DNA of 61,418 bases from the NCBI GenBank assembly GCA_016932475.1, contig JAFGCU010000013.1:1-61418 (forward strand), read 5' to 3'. The DNA comes from Anaerolineales bacterium (GTDB lineage Bacteria; Chloroflexota; Anaerolineae; Anaerolineales; RBG-16-64-43). The position numbers were made by a program, and so were the translations under genes. Within the stretch, counting starts at the first letter, position 1. Each line of letters begins with the position of its first letter. The notes beneath the pieces are model-generated. The model saw nothing but the letters and a program-made list of their open reading frames with translations. It did no database searches and was not told the origin of the DNA. Below are positions 26,503 through 35,292 of this stretch, in pieces.

Positions 26503-28388
26503 ACAACCCCGGCGGCAATTCCCAGACACCGCGCGACTCCCTGCGCGGCCGCGGACCGATGGGCGGCCATGGCCCGATGGGCGGCGGCCCGATGGCGATG
26601 ATGAAAGGCGAAAAACCCCGCGATTTTAAGGGCACCTTCGCGAAGCTGATCCGCTACCTGGGCGAGTACCGGCTGCCGATCCTGATCGTCATGCTGTTCG
26701 CGGTCGCCTCCACCATTTTCTCCATCGTCGGCCCCAAGATCCTGGGCAAGGCCACGACCAAGCTGTTCGAGGGCGTCCTGGCCCAGATTTCCGGAACCGG
26801 ATCCGTAGACTTCGAATACATCGGCAACATCATTCTCCTGACGCTGGGCTTATATCTTGTGTCCACCCTGTTCAGCTACATCCAGGGCTGGGTGATGTCG
26901 GGCCTGTCGATGGACATCACCTACCGGTTCCGCCGCGACATTTCCGAGAAGATCAACCGCATGCCGCTGCGCTACTTCGACGGGACGAACCACGGCGAGA
27001 TCCTATCGCGCGTGACCAACGACGTGGATACGGTCAGCCAGACCCTCAACCAGAGCCTGACCCAGATGATCACGTCCGTGACGATGGTGCTCGGAGTCCT
27101 GGTCATGATGTTTTCCATCAGCTGGCAGATGACCCTGGTGGCGGTTGCCGTCATCCCGCTCTCCCTCCTGATCATCACCCTGATCGTCCGCACTTCGCAG
27201 GTTTACTTCAAACAGCAGCAGGATTATCTGGGCCACGTCAACGGGCACGTGGAGGAAATGTACGGCGGGCATACCGTGATGAAAGCCTTCAACGGCGAGG
27301 AGCGCAGCGTCCGGCAATTCGACGTCTTCAACGACACCCTTTACGATTCCGCCTGGAAATCCCAGTTCCTGACCGGGTTGATGATGCCGATCATGAACTT
27401 CGTCGGGAATCTTGGGTACGTGGGGATCTGCATCCTGGGCGGGTACCTGGCCATCCGGAATATGATCACCCTCGGAGACATCCAGGCGTTCATCCAGTAC
27501 ATGCGGTCCTTCACCCAGCCGATCACGCAGATCGCCAACATCTCCAACGTCCTGCAACAGACGGCGGCGGCGGCCGAGCGCGTGTTCGAGTTCCTGGCCG
27601 AACCCGAGGAGACGCCCGACACCGCCCGGCCCATCCGCGCGGAGCAGCTGTCGGGCCGGGTGGAGTTCCAGGACGTCCGCTTCGGGTACACACCGGAAAA
27701 AATCATCATCCACGATTTCAGCGCGACGGTCGAACCCGGCCAGCGGATCGCGATCGTCGGCCCGACCGGGGCCGGGAAGACCACCATGGTCAAGCTGCTG
27801 ATGCGCTTTTACGACGTCTCGAGCGGGGCGATCCGGATCGACGGCCACGACATCCGCGACTTTTCGCGCAGGGACCTGCGCCGCTTGTTCGGAATGGTCC
27901 TGCAGGATACCTGGCTGTACAACGGGACCCTGATGGAGAATATCCGCTACGGCCGGACCGGCGCGACCGATGCCGAGGTGATCGCCGCCGCCCGGGCCGC
28001 CCATGCGGACCACTTCATCCGCACCCAGCCCGAGGGCTACCAAACCCTCCTCAACGAGGAGACCACCAACATTTCCCAGGGGCAGATGCAGCTGATGACA
28101 ATCGCCCGCGCGATACTCTCCGATCCGCAGATTCTCATCCTCGACGAGGCCACCAGCTCGGTGGACACCCACACCGAGATCCTGATTCAGAAGGCGATGG
28201 GCGTGCTGATGCAGGGACGCACGTCCTTCATCATCGCCCACCGGCTTTCGACCATCCGCGACGCCGACCGGATCCTGGTCATGAACAACGGCGACATCGT
28301 CGAGCAAGGCCGTCACGAGGAACTGCTGGCGCGCGGCGGCTTCTATGCCGGCCTGTACAACAGCCAGTTTGAAACCGCGGTGAATTGA
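26499..28388 (+). CDS. ABC exporter subunit, canonical catalytic site
   Basis: A 629-residue membrane-ATPase partner of the preceding subunit. A Gly/Met/Pro-rich N-terminal tail of about 35 residues (GPMGGHGPMGGG) precedes six membrane helices. The ATPase has Walker A GPTGAGKTT, signature ISQGQMQLMTIAR (with Gln after Ser) and a normal Walker B LILDEATSSVD. Together the two subunits form a TM287/288- or BmrCD-like multidrug exporter. The Gly-rich tail is typical of this partner. Confidence 0.94.
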   Translation: MNNPGGNSQTPRDSLRGRGPMGGHGPMGGGPMAMMKGEKPRDFKGTFAKLIRYLGEYRLPILIVMLFAVASTIFSIVGPKILGKATTKLFEGVLAQISGTGSVDFEYIGNIILLTLGLYLVSTLFSYIQGWVMSGLSMDITYRFRRDISEKINRMPLRYFDGTNHGEILSRVTNDVDTVSQTLNQSLTQMITSVTMVLGVLVMMFSISWQMTLVAVAVIPLSLLIITLIVRTSQVYFKQQQDYLGHVNGHVEEMYGGHTVMKAFNGEERSVRQFDVFNDTLYDSAWKSQFLTGLMMPIMNFVGNLGYVGICILGGYLAIRNMITLGDIQAFIQYMRSFTQPITQIANISNVLQQTAAAAERVFEFLAEPEETPDTARPIRAEQLSGRVEFQDVRFGYTPEKIIIHDFSATVEPGQRIAIVGPTGAGKTTMVKLLMRFYDVSSGAIRIDGHDIRDFSRRDLRRLFGMVLQDTWLYNGTLMENIRYGRTGATDAEVIAAARAAHADHFIRTQPEGYQTLLNEETTNISQGQMQLMTIARAILSDPQILILDEATSSVDTHTEILIQKAMGVLMQGRTSFIIAHRLSTIRDADRILVMNNGDIVEQGRHEELLARGGFYAGLYNSQFETAVN

Positions 28389-28407
28389 TCCGCAGCATCG
28401 ATAAATA

Positions 28408-28440
28408 CCGGGGTGATCGTTAAGCCCACCCCGGGATTTT
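28408..28440 (+). terminator. Terminator after the ABC exporter
   Basis: Hairpin CCGGGGTG / CACCCCGG with an 11-base loop, followed by GATTTTT, 20 bases after the stop codon of the second exporter gene. Confidence 0.85.
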
Positions 28441-28595
28441 TCGCACCCGGAGGGATTTCCCGACCCTCCCGACCCTTAGGGTTCCGAAAGGTTCCCCCCC
28501 AACCCTTGGGATTCTGAATCGAACAAATCGGGACGGGCCGAAGCGTTCCAACCGAGTGAGGCAGCCCGAGCGGCCGCTTCTTCCTCACGGCTCAC

Positions 28596-28623
28596 TTGAC
28601 AGGAGCCGGTGTTGGAGGATAAT
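28596..28623 (+). promoter_or_regulatory. Sigma-70-like promoter of pheST
   Basis: TTGACA at 28596-28601 and GATAAT at 28618-28623, with a 16-bp spacer. Transcription would start near 28630, giving a leader of about 310 bases. Confidence 0.8.
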
Positions 28624-28629
28624 TCCCCC

Positions 28630-28930
28630 TCATCGCACAGGCTGCGACGGAGGAAAGTAAGCGGATTGCCGCCGACAGGGAGGAACGGACTCAGACTGAA
28701 ATCCGTTCCCGGAAAAAAACCGCCGAAGTTCCCTCCCGAGCCCTTCGATTGAAAACCCGCATGCCGTCGGCTTGCGGGTCCGGTAGATCGAAGCGGAATC
28801 CCGCCGTTATCCGGGACGCCGCTATCCCGGATGCGCACGCCGGGACGCCGGTCCGAGTCGGCCCCGTACCGGGGCAATCAGGGTGGCACCGCGGGAATGC
28901 AATCCCGTCCCTGAGCCGGACGGGTTTTTC
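28630..28930 (+). ncRNA. T-box leader of pheST
   Basis: A T-box riboswitch. A helix CTTCGAT / ATCGAAG (28743-28795 region) encloses the hairpin CCCGCA...TGCGGG. Stem III is GCCCC-GTACC-GGGGC (28861-28875). The antiterminator follows: CAGGG, bulge TGGCACC, GCGGG, loop, CCCGT-CCCTG. The competing terminator is CCCGTCC / GGACGGG (28904-28924) with TTTTTCTTTT. The bulge carries TGGC, whereas a tRNA-Phe with A at the discriminator would want TGGT. I cannot fix the specifier codon; TTC occurs more than once in the 3' half of the likely stem I. Confidence 0.9.
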
Positions 28931-28932
28931 TT
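28904..28932 (+). terminator. T-box terminator hairpin of pheST
   Basis: CCCGTCC-CTGAGCC-GGACGGG followed by TTTTTCTTTT. The 5' arm is shared with the antiterminator, so the two folds exclude each other. Confidence 0.9.
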
Positions 28933-28945
28933 TTAAGGAGGAATG

Positions 28946-29971
28946 ATGCTGGAGCGATTGGAAGGGTTGGAAAAGGACGCCCTTGCGGCGCTGGAGGCCG
29001 TGCAGGATTCTGCGGCGCTCGCCGCCTGGAAAACGGCCTGCCTCGGCCGCAGTTCGCCGCTCGCCACCTTCATGGGCGATCTTGGCAGCCTTCCGGCCGA
29101 ACAACGGCCGCAGGCCGGCAAGCGCGGCAATGAAATCAAGCGCGCGCTGGAAAGCGCGTTGGCCGCGCGCGAGGAAACGCTGAAGGCAGCCGATCTGGAA
29201 CGCTCCCTGCAAAGCGAGAAACTCGACGTCACCCTGCCCGGCCGCCCGGTCCGCCGCGGACGCCTGCATCCCTCCTCCCAGGTGCTGCGCCGGATCTACA
29301 CGGTGTGGGCCGACATGGGTTTCCAGATTTACCGGAGCCGGAATGTGGAGCTGGACGAGTACAACTTCACACTGCTCAACATCCCGCCCCATCACCCGGC
29401 GCGCGACATGTGGGATACCTTCTACGGGACCGATCCCGGCGTGCTGCTGCGCACCCATACCAGCCCCGGGCAGATTCACGCGATGCGCGAATACGCCCCC
29501 GAACCGGTGCGGGTGATCCTGCCCGGGATGTGCTTCCGCTACGAGCAGATCACCGCCCGCTCGGAGATCCAATTCCATCAAGTGGAAGGGCTGGCCGTCG
29601 GCCCCGGGATCACCTTCGCCAACCTTAAGGGGACTCTCGCGGATTTCGCCCGCCGGATGTGGGGCGGGAACGTGCGCACCCAGTTCCGTGCCGACCACTT
29701 CCCCTTCACCGAACCCAGCCTGGAGATGGATATCGAATGCTTCCTATGCGGCGGCAAGGGCTGCACGGTGTGCAAATACAGCGGCTGGCTGGAGATTCTG
29801 GGGGCGGGGATGGTGCATCCAACGGTGCTCAAGAACGGCGGGTACGACCCGAAGACCGTTTCCGGCTTCGCCTTCGGAATGGGGCCGGAAAGGATCGCCA
29901 TGCTGCGCCACGGGATCGAGGATATCCGCAATTTCTGGGGCAACGACCTGAGGTTTTTGGAGCAGTTCTAG
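28946..29971 (+). CDS. pheS: Phenylalanyl-tRNA synthetase alpha subunit
   Basis: The catalytic alpha subunit of PheRS, 341 residues. The N-terminal 85 residues form the coiled-coil arm that binds tRNA-Phe. The class II core has RTHTSPGQIHAM, the FRYEQITARSEIQFHQVEG motif 2 region, and motif 3 in GFAFGMGPERIAMLRHG. Four cysteines (Cys265, 268, 273, 276) in CFLCGGKGCTVC form a zinc-knuckle-like insert found in some bacterial PheS. AAGGAGG lies just upstream; ATG 28946 has better spacing than ATG 28943. Confidence 0.97.
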   Translation: MLERLEGLEKDALAALEAVQDSAALAAWKTACLGRSSPLATFMGDLGSLPAEQRPQAGKRGNEIKRALESALAAREETLKAADLERSLQSEKLDVTLPGRPVRRGRLHPSSQVLRRIYTVWADMGFQIYRSRNVELDEYNFTLLNIPPHHPARDMWDTFYGTDPGVLLRTHTSPGQIHAMREYAPEPVRVILPGMCFRYEQITARSEIQFHQVEGLAVGPGITFANLKGTLADFARRMWGGNVRTQFRADHFPFTEPSLEMDIECFLCGGKGCTVCKYSGWLEILGAGMVHPTVLKNGGYDPKTVSGFAFGMGPERIAMLRHGIEDIRNFWGNDLRFLEQF

Positions 29972-29973
29972 CT

Positions 29974-30002
29974 GACGATCGACGATCGACCATCGACCAT
30001 CG
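29974..30002. repeat. GACCATCG short repeat, copy 1
   Basis: GACGATCGACGATCGACCATCGACCATCG-like iterations of GA(C/G)NATC, lying between pheS and pheT. Similar clusters occur at 44579-44595, 45796-45834 and 46388-46431. An inverted trace (ATGGTCAATCGTCCATGG) follows at 30033-30050. Confidence 0.75.
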
Positions 30003-30094
30003 CAAAAACAATCGCAAGGCGGATGGTTTGAGAATGGTCAATCGTCCATGGTCTCTTCATTAAGACACCGATATGGTGAAAAGGGAGTCCCGTC

Positions 30095-32689
30095 ATGAGA
30101 GTACCTCTATCCTGGCTTAAAGAGTACGTGGATTTCGACCTTGCCCCCGAGGAGCTCGCCAAACGCCTGACCTTCGCCGGGCTGGAAGTGGAAGAGATCG
30201 AATACATCGGCCTGGCCCCGCGGAACGGGCACATCGACGGGCTGCCGCACACCGACGTCTCCGGTCCGAAAGCCAAAGGCCTTGCCTGGGACCGGTCACA
30301 TATCGTCGTCGGGCGCGTCTTCGAAGTGATGCCGCACCCGAACGCCGACCGTCTGGTGCTGTGCCAGCTCGACGACGGGCTGACGATTCACACCGTGCTC
30401 ACCGGCGCGCCGAATTTGTTCCCGTACAAGGGCAAGGGTCCGCTCGCCCGGCCGCTCAAGGTCGCCTACGCCCGCGAGGGCGCGACCCTCTACGACGGCC
30501 ACAAGCCCGGGCAGGTGCTTGCAACCCTCGCGCGGATGAAGATCCGCGGCGTGGAATCCTATTCCATGATCTGTTCGGAAAAGGAGCTGGGGATTTCCGA
30601 CGCGCACGAGGGCGTGATGATCCTGCCCGACGACGCCCCGGCCGGGATGCCCCTGGCGGAGTACCTGGGGGATGTGATCTTCACGGTGAAGATCAACCCC
30701 AACATGGCGCGCAACGCCTGCGTACTTGGGGTGGCCCGCGAGGCGGCGGCGCTCACCGGGCGCAAGCTCCGCCCGCCATCCTTCGAGATGAAAGCCGAGG
30801 GCCCGCCCCTCCGCAAACTGCTCAAGATCCGGATCGAGCGACCGGAGCTTAATCCGCGCTTCGCCGCGGCCCTCATCCGGAACGTGAAGATCGGCCCCAG
30901 CCCGGAATGGATGCAGCGCCGCCTGACCCGCGCCGGAATGCGCCCGATCAACAATATTGTCGACATCACCAACTATGTGATGCTCGAAACCGGCGAACCG
31001 CTGCACGCTTTCGACTGGGATTCCCTCTCGGCGCGCGCCGGAGGTCCGGTGACGATCATCACCCGCACCGCCAAACCGGGGGAGACGCTCGTCACGCTCG
31101 ACGGGGTCGACCGCCAATTGGATGATTTTACGATCCTGGTGTGCGATGAAAAGGGCGCGCTTTCGATCGCCGGCGTCATGGGCGGCGCCGATACCGAGGT
31201 GCGCGACGGAACCACCAACATCCTGCTCGAAGGGGCCTCGTGGGATTTCATCACCATCCGCCGGACCGTCGACGCGCAGAAGCTGCCCTCGGAAGCCGCT
31301 TTCCGGATGTCGCGCGGCGTGCATCCATCCGTCGCCATGCGCGGGCTCACCCGCGCCGCTGAACTGATGCGCACCCTCGGCGGAGGAACGATCGCGCGCG
31401 ATATCGTCGACGCCTACCCGAAAAAGGCGCCGATCGTGCGCGTCGATCTGCCGCTGCGGGAAGTGCGCCGCCTGCTTGGGATCAGCATCCCGCTTAAAAA
31501 AACCGCGCAGATCCTGGAAAGCCTCGAATTCTCCTGCCGCGTGAAGGAATCCGCCCCGCGGCGGAAGCGGCGCGAGAAGGTGACCGAGGAGGATGTCACC
31601 TTGCAGGTGACCGTCCCGGATCACCGGCTCGATATTGGAACCGGGGTAATCGGCCAAGCCGACCTGATCGAGGAGATCGCGCGGATTTACGGGTACGACC
31701 GCATCCCTGAAGCGCAGATCTCCGACCTGCTGCCCAAGCAGCGCGGAAACCCGGCGCTGGAACAGGAAGAGGCCGCCCGGGACATACTGGCGAATCTCGG
31801 CCTTCAGGAGGTGCTGACGTACCATCTGACGGCGCCCGAACGGGAGGCCGCGCTCTATCCGCCGGGAGCGGCCGCTCCCGCCCCGGCCTACACCCGCCTG
31901 GCCAATCCGATCGTGCCGGAACGGAGCGTGATGCGCCGTTCGATCCTCGCTTCGGTGCTGGAGACCGCCTCCCGCAACGCGGCCCACACCGACCGGATCG
32001 CGCTGTTCGAACTCGGAACGGTGTATATCCCTGGAGAAGATCCGCTGCCGGCCGAACCCGTCCATTTAGCCGTCGTCCTGGCCGGCCCGCGGACGGATCC
32101 GGACTGGCAAACCGCGGACCGCGCGCCGATGGATTTCTTCGACCTGAAGGGAATCCTCGAGGCTTGGATCGCCGGATTGCACGTGCCTCCGGCCGTGTTC
32201 GAATCCGCTTCCGATCCGCGCTTCCATCCCGGACGGTGCGCAAGCATAACCGTCAACGGGGCGGCGATCGGCCTCATGGGCCAGCTTCATCCGCAGACGG
32301 CCGCGCGCTACGAATGGGCGGGCCGGGACCTGCTGGCGGCCGAGATCAATTTCGAAGCCCTGCGGCCCCACCTCCTGCAGCGTTACGCCGTCGCGCCGAT
32401 ATCCGACTACCCGCCGGTTCTCGAGGACCTGGCCGTGGTGGTCGCCGAGGATATGCCGGCCGAAAGGGTGATCCAAACCATCCGGACCGCGGGCGGCGAT
32501 ATCGTCAGGCGGGTCCGGTTGTTCGACGTGTACCGCGGCGAGCAGGCGGGGGCAGGCATGAAAAGCCTGGCCTTCTCCCTCGCCTACCAGGCTCCGGACC
32601 GGACTCTTTCAAGCGCCGAAGCGGCCGAGATCCGCACCCGGATCATTAATGCACTTGAGAAGGACCTGGGCGGGAAGGTGAGAAGGTAA
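30095..32689 (+). CDS. pheT: Phenylalanyl-tRNA synthetase beta subunit
   Basis: The 864-residue beta subunit. Domain order: N-terminal B1, an EMAP-like tRNA-binding domain (about residues 65-210, with PHPNADRL), the B3/B4 editing domain (GVMGG, about 365), B5, the class II-like core (YGYDRIPEA), and the C-terminal ferredoxin-fold anticodon-binding domain (YPPVLEDLAVVV to the end). It is about 60-70 residues longer than the usual 790-800; a basic insert RRKRREK lies in B5 (about residues 485-500). GGGAG precedes the ATG. A 123-base spacer with repeats separates it from pheS, and the two form a heterotetramer. Confidence 0.97.
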   Translation: MRVPLSWLKEYVDFDLAPEELAKRLTFAGLEVEEIEYIGLAPRNGHIDGLPHTDVSGPKAKGLAWDRSHIVVGRVFEVMPHPNADRLVLCQLDDGLTIHTVLTGAPNLFPYKGKGPLARPLKVAYAREGATLYDGHKPGQVLATLARMKIRGVESYSMICSEKELGISDAHEGVMILPDDAPAGMPLAEYLGDVIFTVKINPNMARNACVLGVAREAAALTGRKLRPPSFEMKAEGPPLRKLLKIRIERPELNPRFAAALIRNVKIGPSPEWMQRRLTRAGMRPINNIVDITNYVMLETGEPLHAFDWDSLSARAGGPVTIITRTAKPGETLVTLDGVDRQLDDFTILVCDEKGALSIAGVMGGADTEVRDGTTNILLEGASWDFITIRRTVDAQKLPSEAAFRMSRGVHPSVAMRGLTRAAELMRTLGGGTIARDIVDAYPKKAPIVRVDLPLREVRRLLGISIPLKKTAQILESLEFSCRVKESAPRRKRREKVTEEDVTLQVTVPDHRLDIGTGVIGQADLIEEIARIYGYDRIPEAQISDLLPKQRGNPALEQEEAARDILANLGLQEVLTYHLTAPEREAALYPPGAAAPAPAYTRLANPIVPERSVMRRSILASVLETASRNAAHTDRIALFELGTVYIPGEDPLPAEPVHLAVVLAGPRTDPDWQTADRAPMDFFDLKGILEAWIAGLHVPPAVFESASDPRFHPGRCASITVNGAAIGLMGQLHPQTAARYEWAGRDLLAAEINFEALRPHLLQRYAVAPISDYPPVLEDLAVVVAEDMPAERVIQTIRTAGGDIVRRVRLFDVYRGEQAGAGMKSLAFSLAYQAPDRTLSSAEAAEIRTRIINALEKDLGGKVRR

Positions 32690-32695
32690 CGAGCC

Positions 32696-32742
32696 CCCCC
32701 TGTAGGAGCGCGGCGACGCCGCGCCCCTACAGGGGGGTGGGA
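32696..32742. repeat. Hairpin repeat between convergent genes
   Basis: CCCCCCTGTAGGAGCGCGGCG and, inverted, CGCCGCGCCCCTACAGGGGGG. It forms a long hairpin after pheT and is very similar to the TGTAGGGGCGCGGC intergenic repeat found in many bacteria. Confidence 0.8.
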
Positions 32743-32756
32743 TGACGGATAAAATA

Positions 32757-32788
32757 AAACGGCCCGCTTGCGCGGGCCGTTTTTTGAT
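32757..32788. terminator. Bidirectional terminator
   Basis: AAAACGGCCCGC-TTGC-GCGGGCCGTTTTTT, a perfect hairpin with A-run and T-run, between the convergent pheT and cold-shock genes. It can end both transcripts. Confidence 0.95.
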
Positions 32789-32802
32789 TTTCGTTGTCAG
32801 GA

Positions 32803-33015
32803 TTATTCCATCGGGGTGACCCGAGCCGCTTGAAGACCTTTGGGGCCGGTTTCGATCTCAAACTCGACCTTCTGGCCTTCGTGCAGCTTCTTGTATCCCT
32901 CCATTGTGATAGCAGAAAAGTGAACAAACACGTCCTCGCCGCCATCCCGGGCGATGAAGCCATAACCCTTGGTGGCATTGAACCACTTTACTGTGCCCAC
33001 GATACGATCTGCCAT
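32803..33015 (-). CDS. Cold-shock domain protein
   Basis: A 70-residue CspA-type protein that binds single-stranded RNA and DNA. It has RNP1 KGYGFIARD and RNP2 VFVHFSAI, with VKWFNATK before them. Length is standard. AGGAGG lies 7 bases before the ATG. It is a single gene with a short leader after the upstream terminator. Confidence 0.97.
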   Translation of the reverse strand: MADRIVGTVKWFNATKGYGFIARDGGEDVFVHFSAITMEGYKKLHEGQKVEFEIETGPKGLQAARVTPME

Positions 33016-33069
33016 TGTCTTGCCTCCTGGTGCAAGAAGAGTTTCGGAAGCGCCGGGATTCCGGGGGGT

Positions 33070-33106
33070 AAGAAAAAAGCCGCCCGGCGGTTCTCCGGAG
33101 CGGCTG
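33070..33106 (-). terminator. Terminator of the PIG-L gene
   Basis: On the minus strand AGCCGCTCCGG and CCGGGCGGCT pair around a short loop, followed by TTTTTTCTT. It is placed between the deacetylase stop and the cold-shock gene, so the latter must have its own promoter in the 55 bases before its start, or depend on read-through. Confidence 0.85.
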
Positions 33107-33192
33107 CTCTTGCCACTACATACCCAGTCCCGCGCTTGCAGAATCGATGGTATCACCCGACATAAAGGCTGTCAAGCGGGCGGCAGGCGAGC

Positions 33193-34044
33193 TTATCGCC
33201 CATCGTCCACTCCCTCGAACAGATCGCGCTCGATCCGTTTCGGCGGAGGCAGCGGATGAGCCCGCATATAATCCTCCGACGACCCCATCAGCCGCATGAG
33301 ACCGAGTGCAATCCCCGGCACCCCTCCCCCGCCCTGGCTGGAATGGCAGGCGGAGGCCTTCTGCTTGACGCCGATTACCGGGCCGAAATTGATTTTCGCG
33401 TGGATCGGGAAGTCCACCCCGGCCAAAGAGACCAAGTCGATATCGCGGTTCTTTCCGAAATGCCCCGGATCCTGCCCGAGCAGGGCCAGGATGCGCGCGG
33501 CCATGCGGATAAAGCCGTGCGGGAATGTGTGGAAATACAGCTTCTGCGGGGAATATGGAGCGCCTTCGTCCGGATACGCCCCCGGATCGGGAGCCAGCCG
33601 GAAAGCTTCGACCGCGGCCCGATGCGCGGCGATGTGATCGGGATGTTTATACCCGCCGATGGGATCGAAGGTGATCACCACCTGCGGCCGCAAGCGGCGG
33701 ATAAGCCCGACGATCGGCCGGGCGACTTCCGCAACCGGTGCGGCCGCCAGCGCCCGCGGATGGGCGTTATCCGGCGAACCCTCCATGCCGGAATCCCGGT
33801 AATCCAATAAATGCACACCCGCGAGGCCGAGGATCTCCGCCGCGCATCGCAGCTCGTATTCGCGCATTTCGCCAGTCGAGGCAAAGCCTCTTAGGCCGGG
33901 GGGAGCCTCGCCCGCTTCGCCGCGCGTGGCGCACGCCAGGTGGACCTCCACACCGCGCCGGGCATACAACGCGAGCGTTCCACCGGCGCCGAAGGTTTCA
34001 TCGTCCGGATGGGCAAAAACCGACAGCAGCCGCCGGTCACTCAT
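33193..34044 (-). CDS. PIG-L family zinc deacetylase
   Basis: A 283-residue protein of the LmbE/MshB/PIG-L family, which removes acetyl groups from GlcNAc-type substrates. Zinc ligands are in AHPDDE (residues about 11-16) and HPDH (about 133-136). CATRGEAGE and DYRDSGMEG are further family motifs. Family members act on GlcNAc-inositol, GlcNAc-malate or diacetylchitobiose; the substrate cannot be told here. No thiol-biosynthesis neighbours are present. Confidence 0.92.
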   Translation of the reverse strand: MSDRRLLSVFAHPDDETFGAGGTLALYARRGVEVHLACATRGEAGEAPPGLRGFASTGEMREYELRCAAEILGLAGVHLLDYRDSGMEGSPDNAHPRALAAAPVAEVARPIVGLIRRLRPQVVITFDPIGGYKHPDHIAAHRAAVEAFRLAPDPGAYPDEGAPYSPQKLYFHTFPHGFIRMAARILALLGQDPGHFGKNRDIDLVSLAGVDFPIHAKINFGPVIGVKQKASACHSSQGGGGVPGIALGLMRLMGSSEDYMRAHPLPPPKRIERDLFEGVDDGR

Positions 34045-34083
34045 GGGAAATCGATTGCTCGCAAAGGCCGGATGGGTTCCCGG

Positions 34084-34281
34084 TCAGGGTTGAGGGTATC
34101 CCGGTTCCGGAGTCGGATTCCCGCCGCCGGCCGGGTAACCGGCTTGGGCCGAAGGGATTGAGTGCTCCCCGCCGGTTCCGGGCGTGGCGGTGGAATCGCC
34201 GCCCCCGCTGCAGGCGGTCAACAGCGCGGAAAAGACCAACACGGCCATGACAACCAACAGGAAAAACTTGCTCGAGCGCAT
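34084..34281 (-). CDS. Small lipoprotein
   Basis: A 65-residue lipoprotein. The signal is ended by the lipobox LLTAC (Cys24), after which come SGGG and a Thr/Pro/Gly-rich low-complexity tail with GYP repeated. GGAG precedes the ATG at a good distance. Nothing suggests a catalytic role. It lies 39 bases upstream of the deacetylase gene and may share a transcript with it. Confidence 0.75.
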   Translation of the reverse strand: MRSSKFFLLVVMAVLVFSALLTACSGGGDSTATPGTGGEHSIPSAQAGYPAGGGNPTPEPGYPQP

Positions 34282-34340
34282 TCCCGTCTCCTTCCCCGGG
34301 ATTTTTTCCTCCGGGGCTATGGTAGAATTCCTGCATCCGC

Positions 34341-34412
34341 GCCCCTGTAGCTCAGTGGATAGAGCGCCACCCTCCGGAGGTGGATGCCGGTGTTCGAGTC
34401 GCCGCAGGGGCG
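34341..34412 (+). tRNA. tRNA-Arg (anticodon CCG)
   Basis: A 72-base cloverleaf. Acceptor arm GCCCCTG / CAGGGGC, D-stem GCTC / GAGC, anticodon stem CCACC / GGTGG with loop CTCCGGA (anticodon CCG, reads CGG), 4-base variable loop, T-stem CGGTG / CGCCG with loop TTCGAGT, and discriminator G. The CCA end is not encoded. Confidence 0.97.
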
Positions 34413-34428
34413 CCTTGTATTTTAACAC

Positions 34429-34528
34429 CCTCCCCCCTGTAGTCCCCCCATTTGCTCCTCGGAAAGATTTCGCAACAGGCGATTGTGGCGGAGCAAATGG
34501 GGGGACGTGTTTTTGGGGGGAGGATTCA
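34429..34528. repeat. C-rich hairpin repeat
   Basis: CCTCCCCCCTGTAGTCCCCCC, then ATTTGCTCC facing GGAGCAAAT and GGGGGG...GGGGGGAGG on the other side. The arms pair over about 35 bases. A similar ATTTG / CAAAT hairpin is at 38907-38975. It lies between the tRNA gene and a gene on the other strand. Confidence 0.75.
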
Positions 34529-34539
34529 GGAGGGGGCGA

Positions 34540-35040
34540 TCATCCCGGCTTCCCCAATTCCACCATCGCCGCCTTGCGTGTCCCGGTTATGAACAGCGCC
34601 AAGGTGCTCCGGCCAAACAGGCCGTGCACCTCGCCCGGATTCAGGAGGACCGTCCGCCCGAGATGCTCCTCGTTGGCCTTGTGGTCATGTCCATAACACA
34701 CCAAATCGAATTTTCCCGATTCAGCCAGCGGGCGGGCGACCTCCGGGTAGTGCACAAGCGCGACCTTCAAACCGTCGAAGGTCAGGTCGCCGAATTCGCC
34801 CAGGAAATGGATATTTCCGGCCGCGGCCGCCGTCAGCATATGGAGCCGGCGGTCGCCGTCGTTGTTCCCCCATACGATGTAAACCGGTTTGCCCTTAACC
34901 CCCTCGATCAGGCGCTTCGTGACAAACGGCGAACAGAGGTCGCCGCAATGCAGAATCGCATCCGCCTCGGAAAGGTGCGGCATGGCGGAATCCAGCTTCC
35001 AGACGTTGTCGTGCGTGTCGCTGAGGATTGCAATCCGCAT
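34540..35040 (-). CDS. YfcE/MJ0936-type metallophosphoesterase
   Basis: A 166-residue phosphodiesterase of the calcineurin-like fold. All metal-binding motifs are present: SDTHDN (residues 8-13), GD in HCGDLC, GNND, and GHDH in CYGHDHKAN. The short length matches YfcE. GGAGGGG precedes the ATG. Physiological substrate unknown. Confidence 0.95.
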   Translation of the reverse strand: MRIAILSDTHDNVWKLDSAMPHLSEADAILHCGDLCSPFVTKRLIEGVKGKPVYIVWGNNDGDRRLHMLTAAAAGNIHFLGEFGDLTFDGLKVALVHYPEVARPLAESGKFDLVCYGHDHKANEEHLGRTVLLNPGEVHGLFGRSTLALFITGTRKAAMVELGKPG

Positions 35041-35292
35041 GGTCCCCTCCATCGAAACTCAATTTGGTTATGGGAGGATTGTACCCGACTTGCGCAGCCG
35101 GGATCTTCCGGAGGAAAAAGAAATGGACGGGATTTTGGGATTTTGGCATTTTAGATTTCAGGATTCCCTCGCAAAACCAAGTAAATCCCCATAAATAGTT
35201 CCCGCCCAATCCGGATTGATTCCAACAATGACTGCCGGGATGGGATGAATCGTATATCATTAAGGATATAATTCCACTCGAGGAGCTACATC
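35041..35292. other. Spacer between divergent genes
   Basis: AT-richer than surroundings. It contains GGGATTTTGGGATTTTGGC-like short runs, resembling other spacer repeats, and TATATCATTAAGG before the DUF1232 gene. No gene is seen. Confidence 0.4.
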
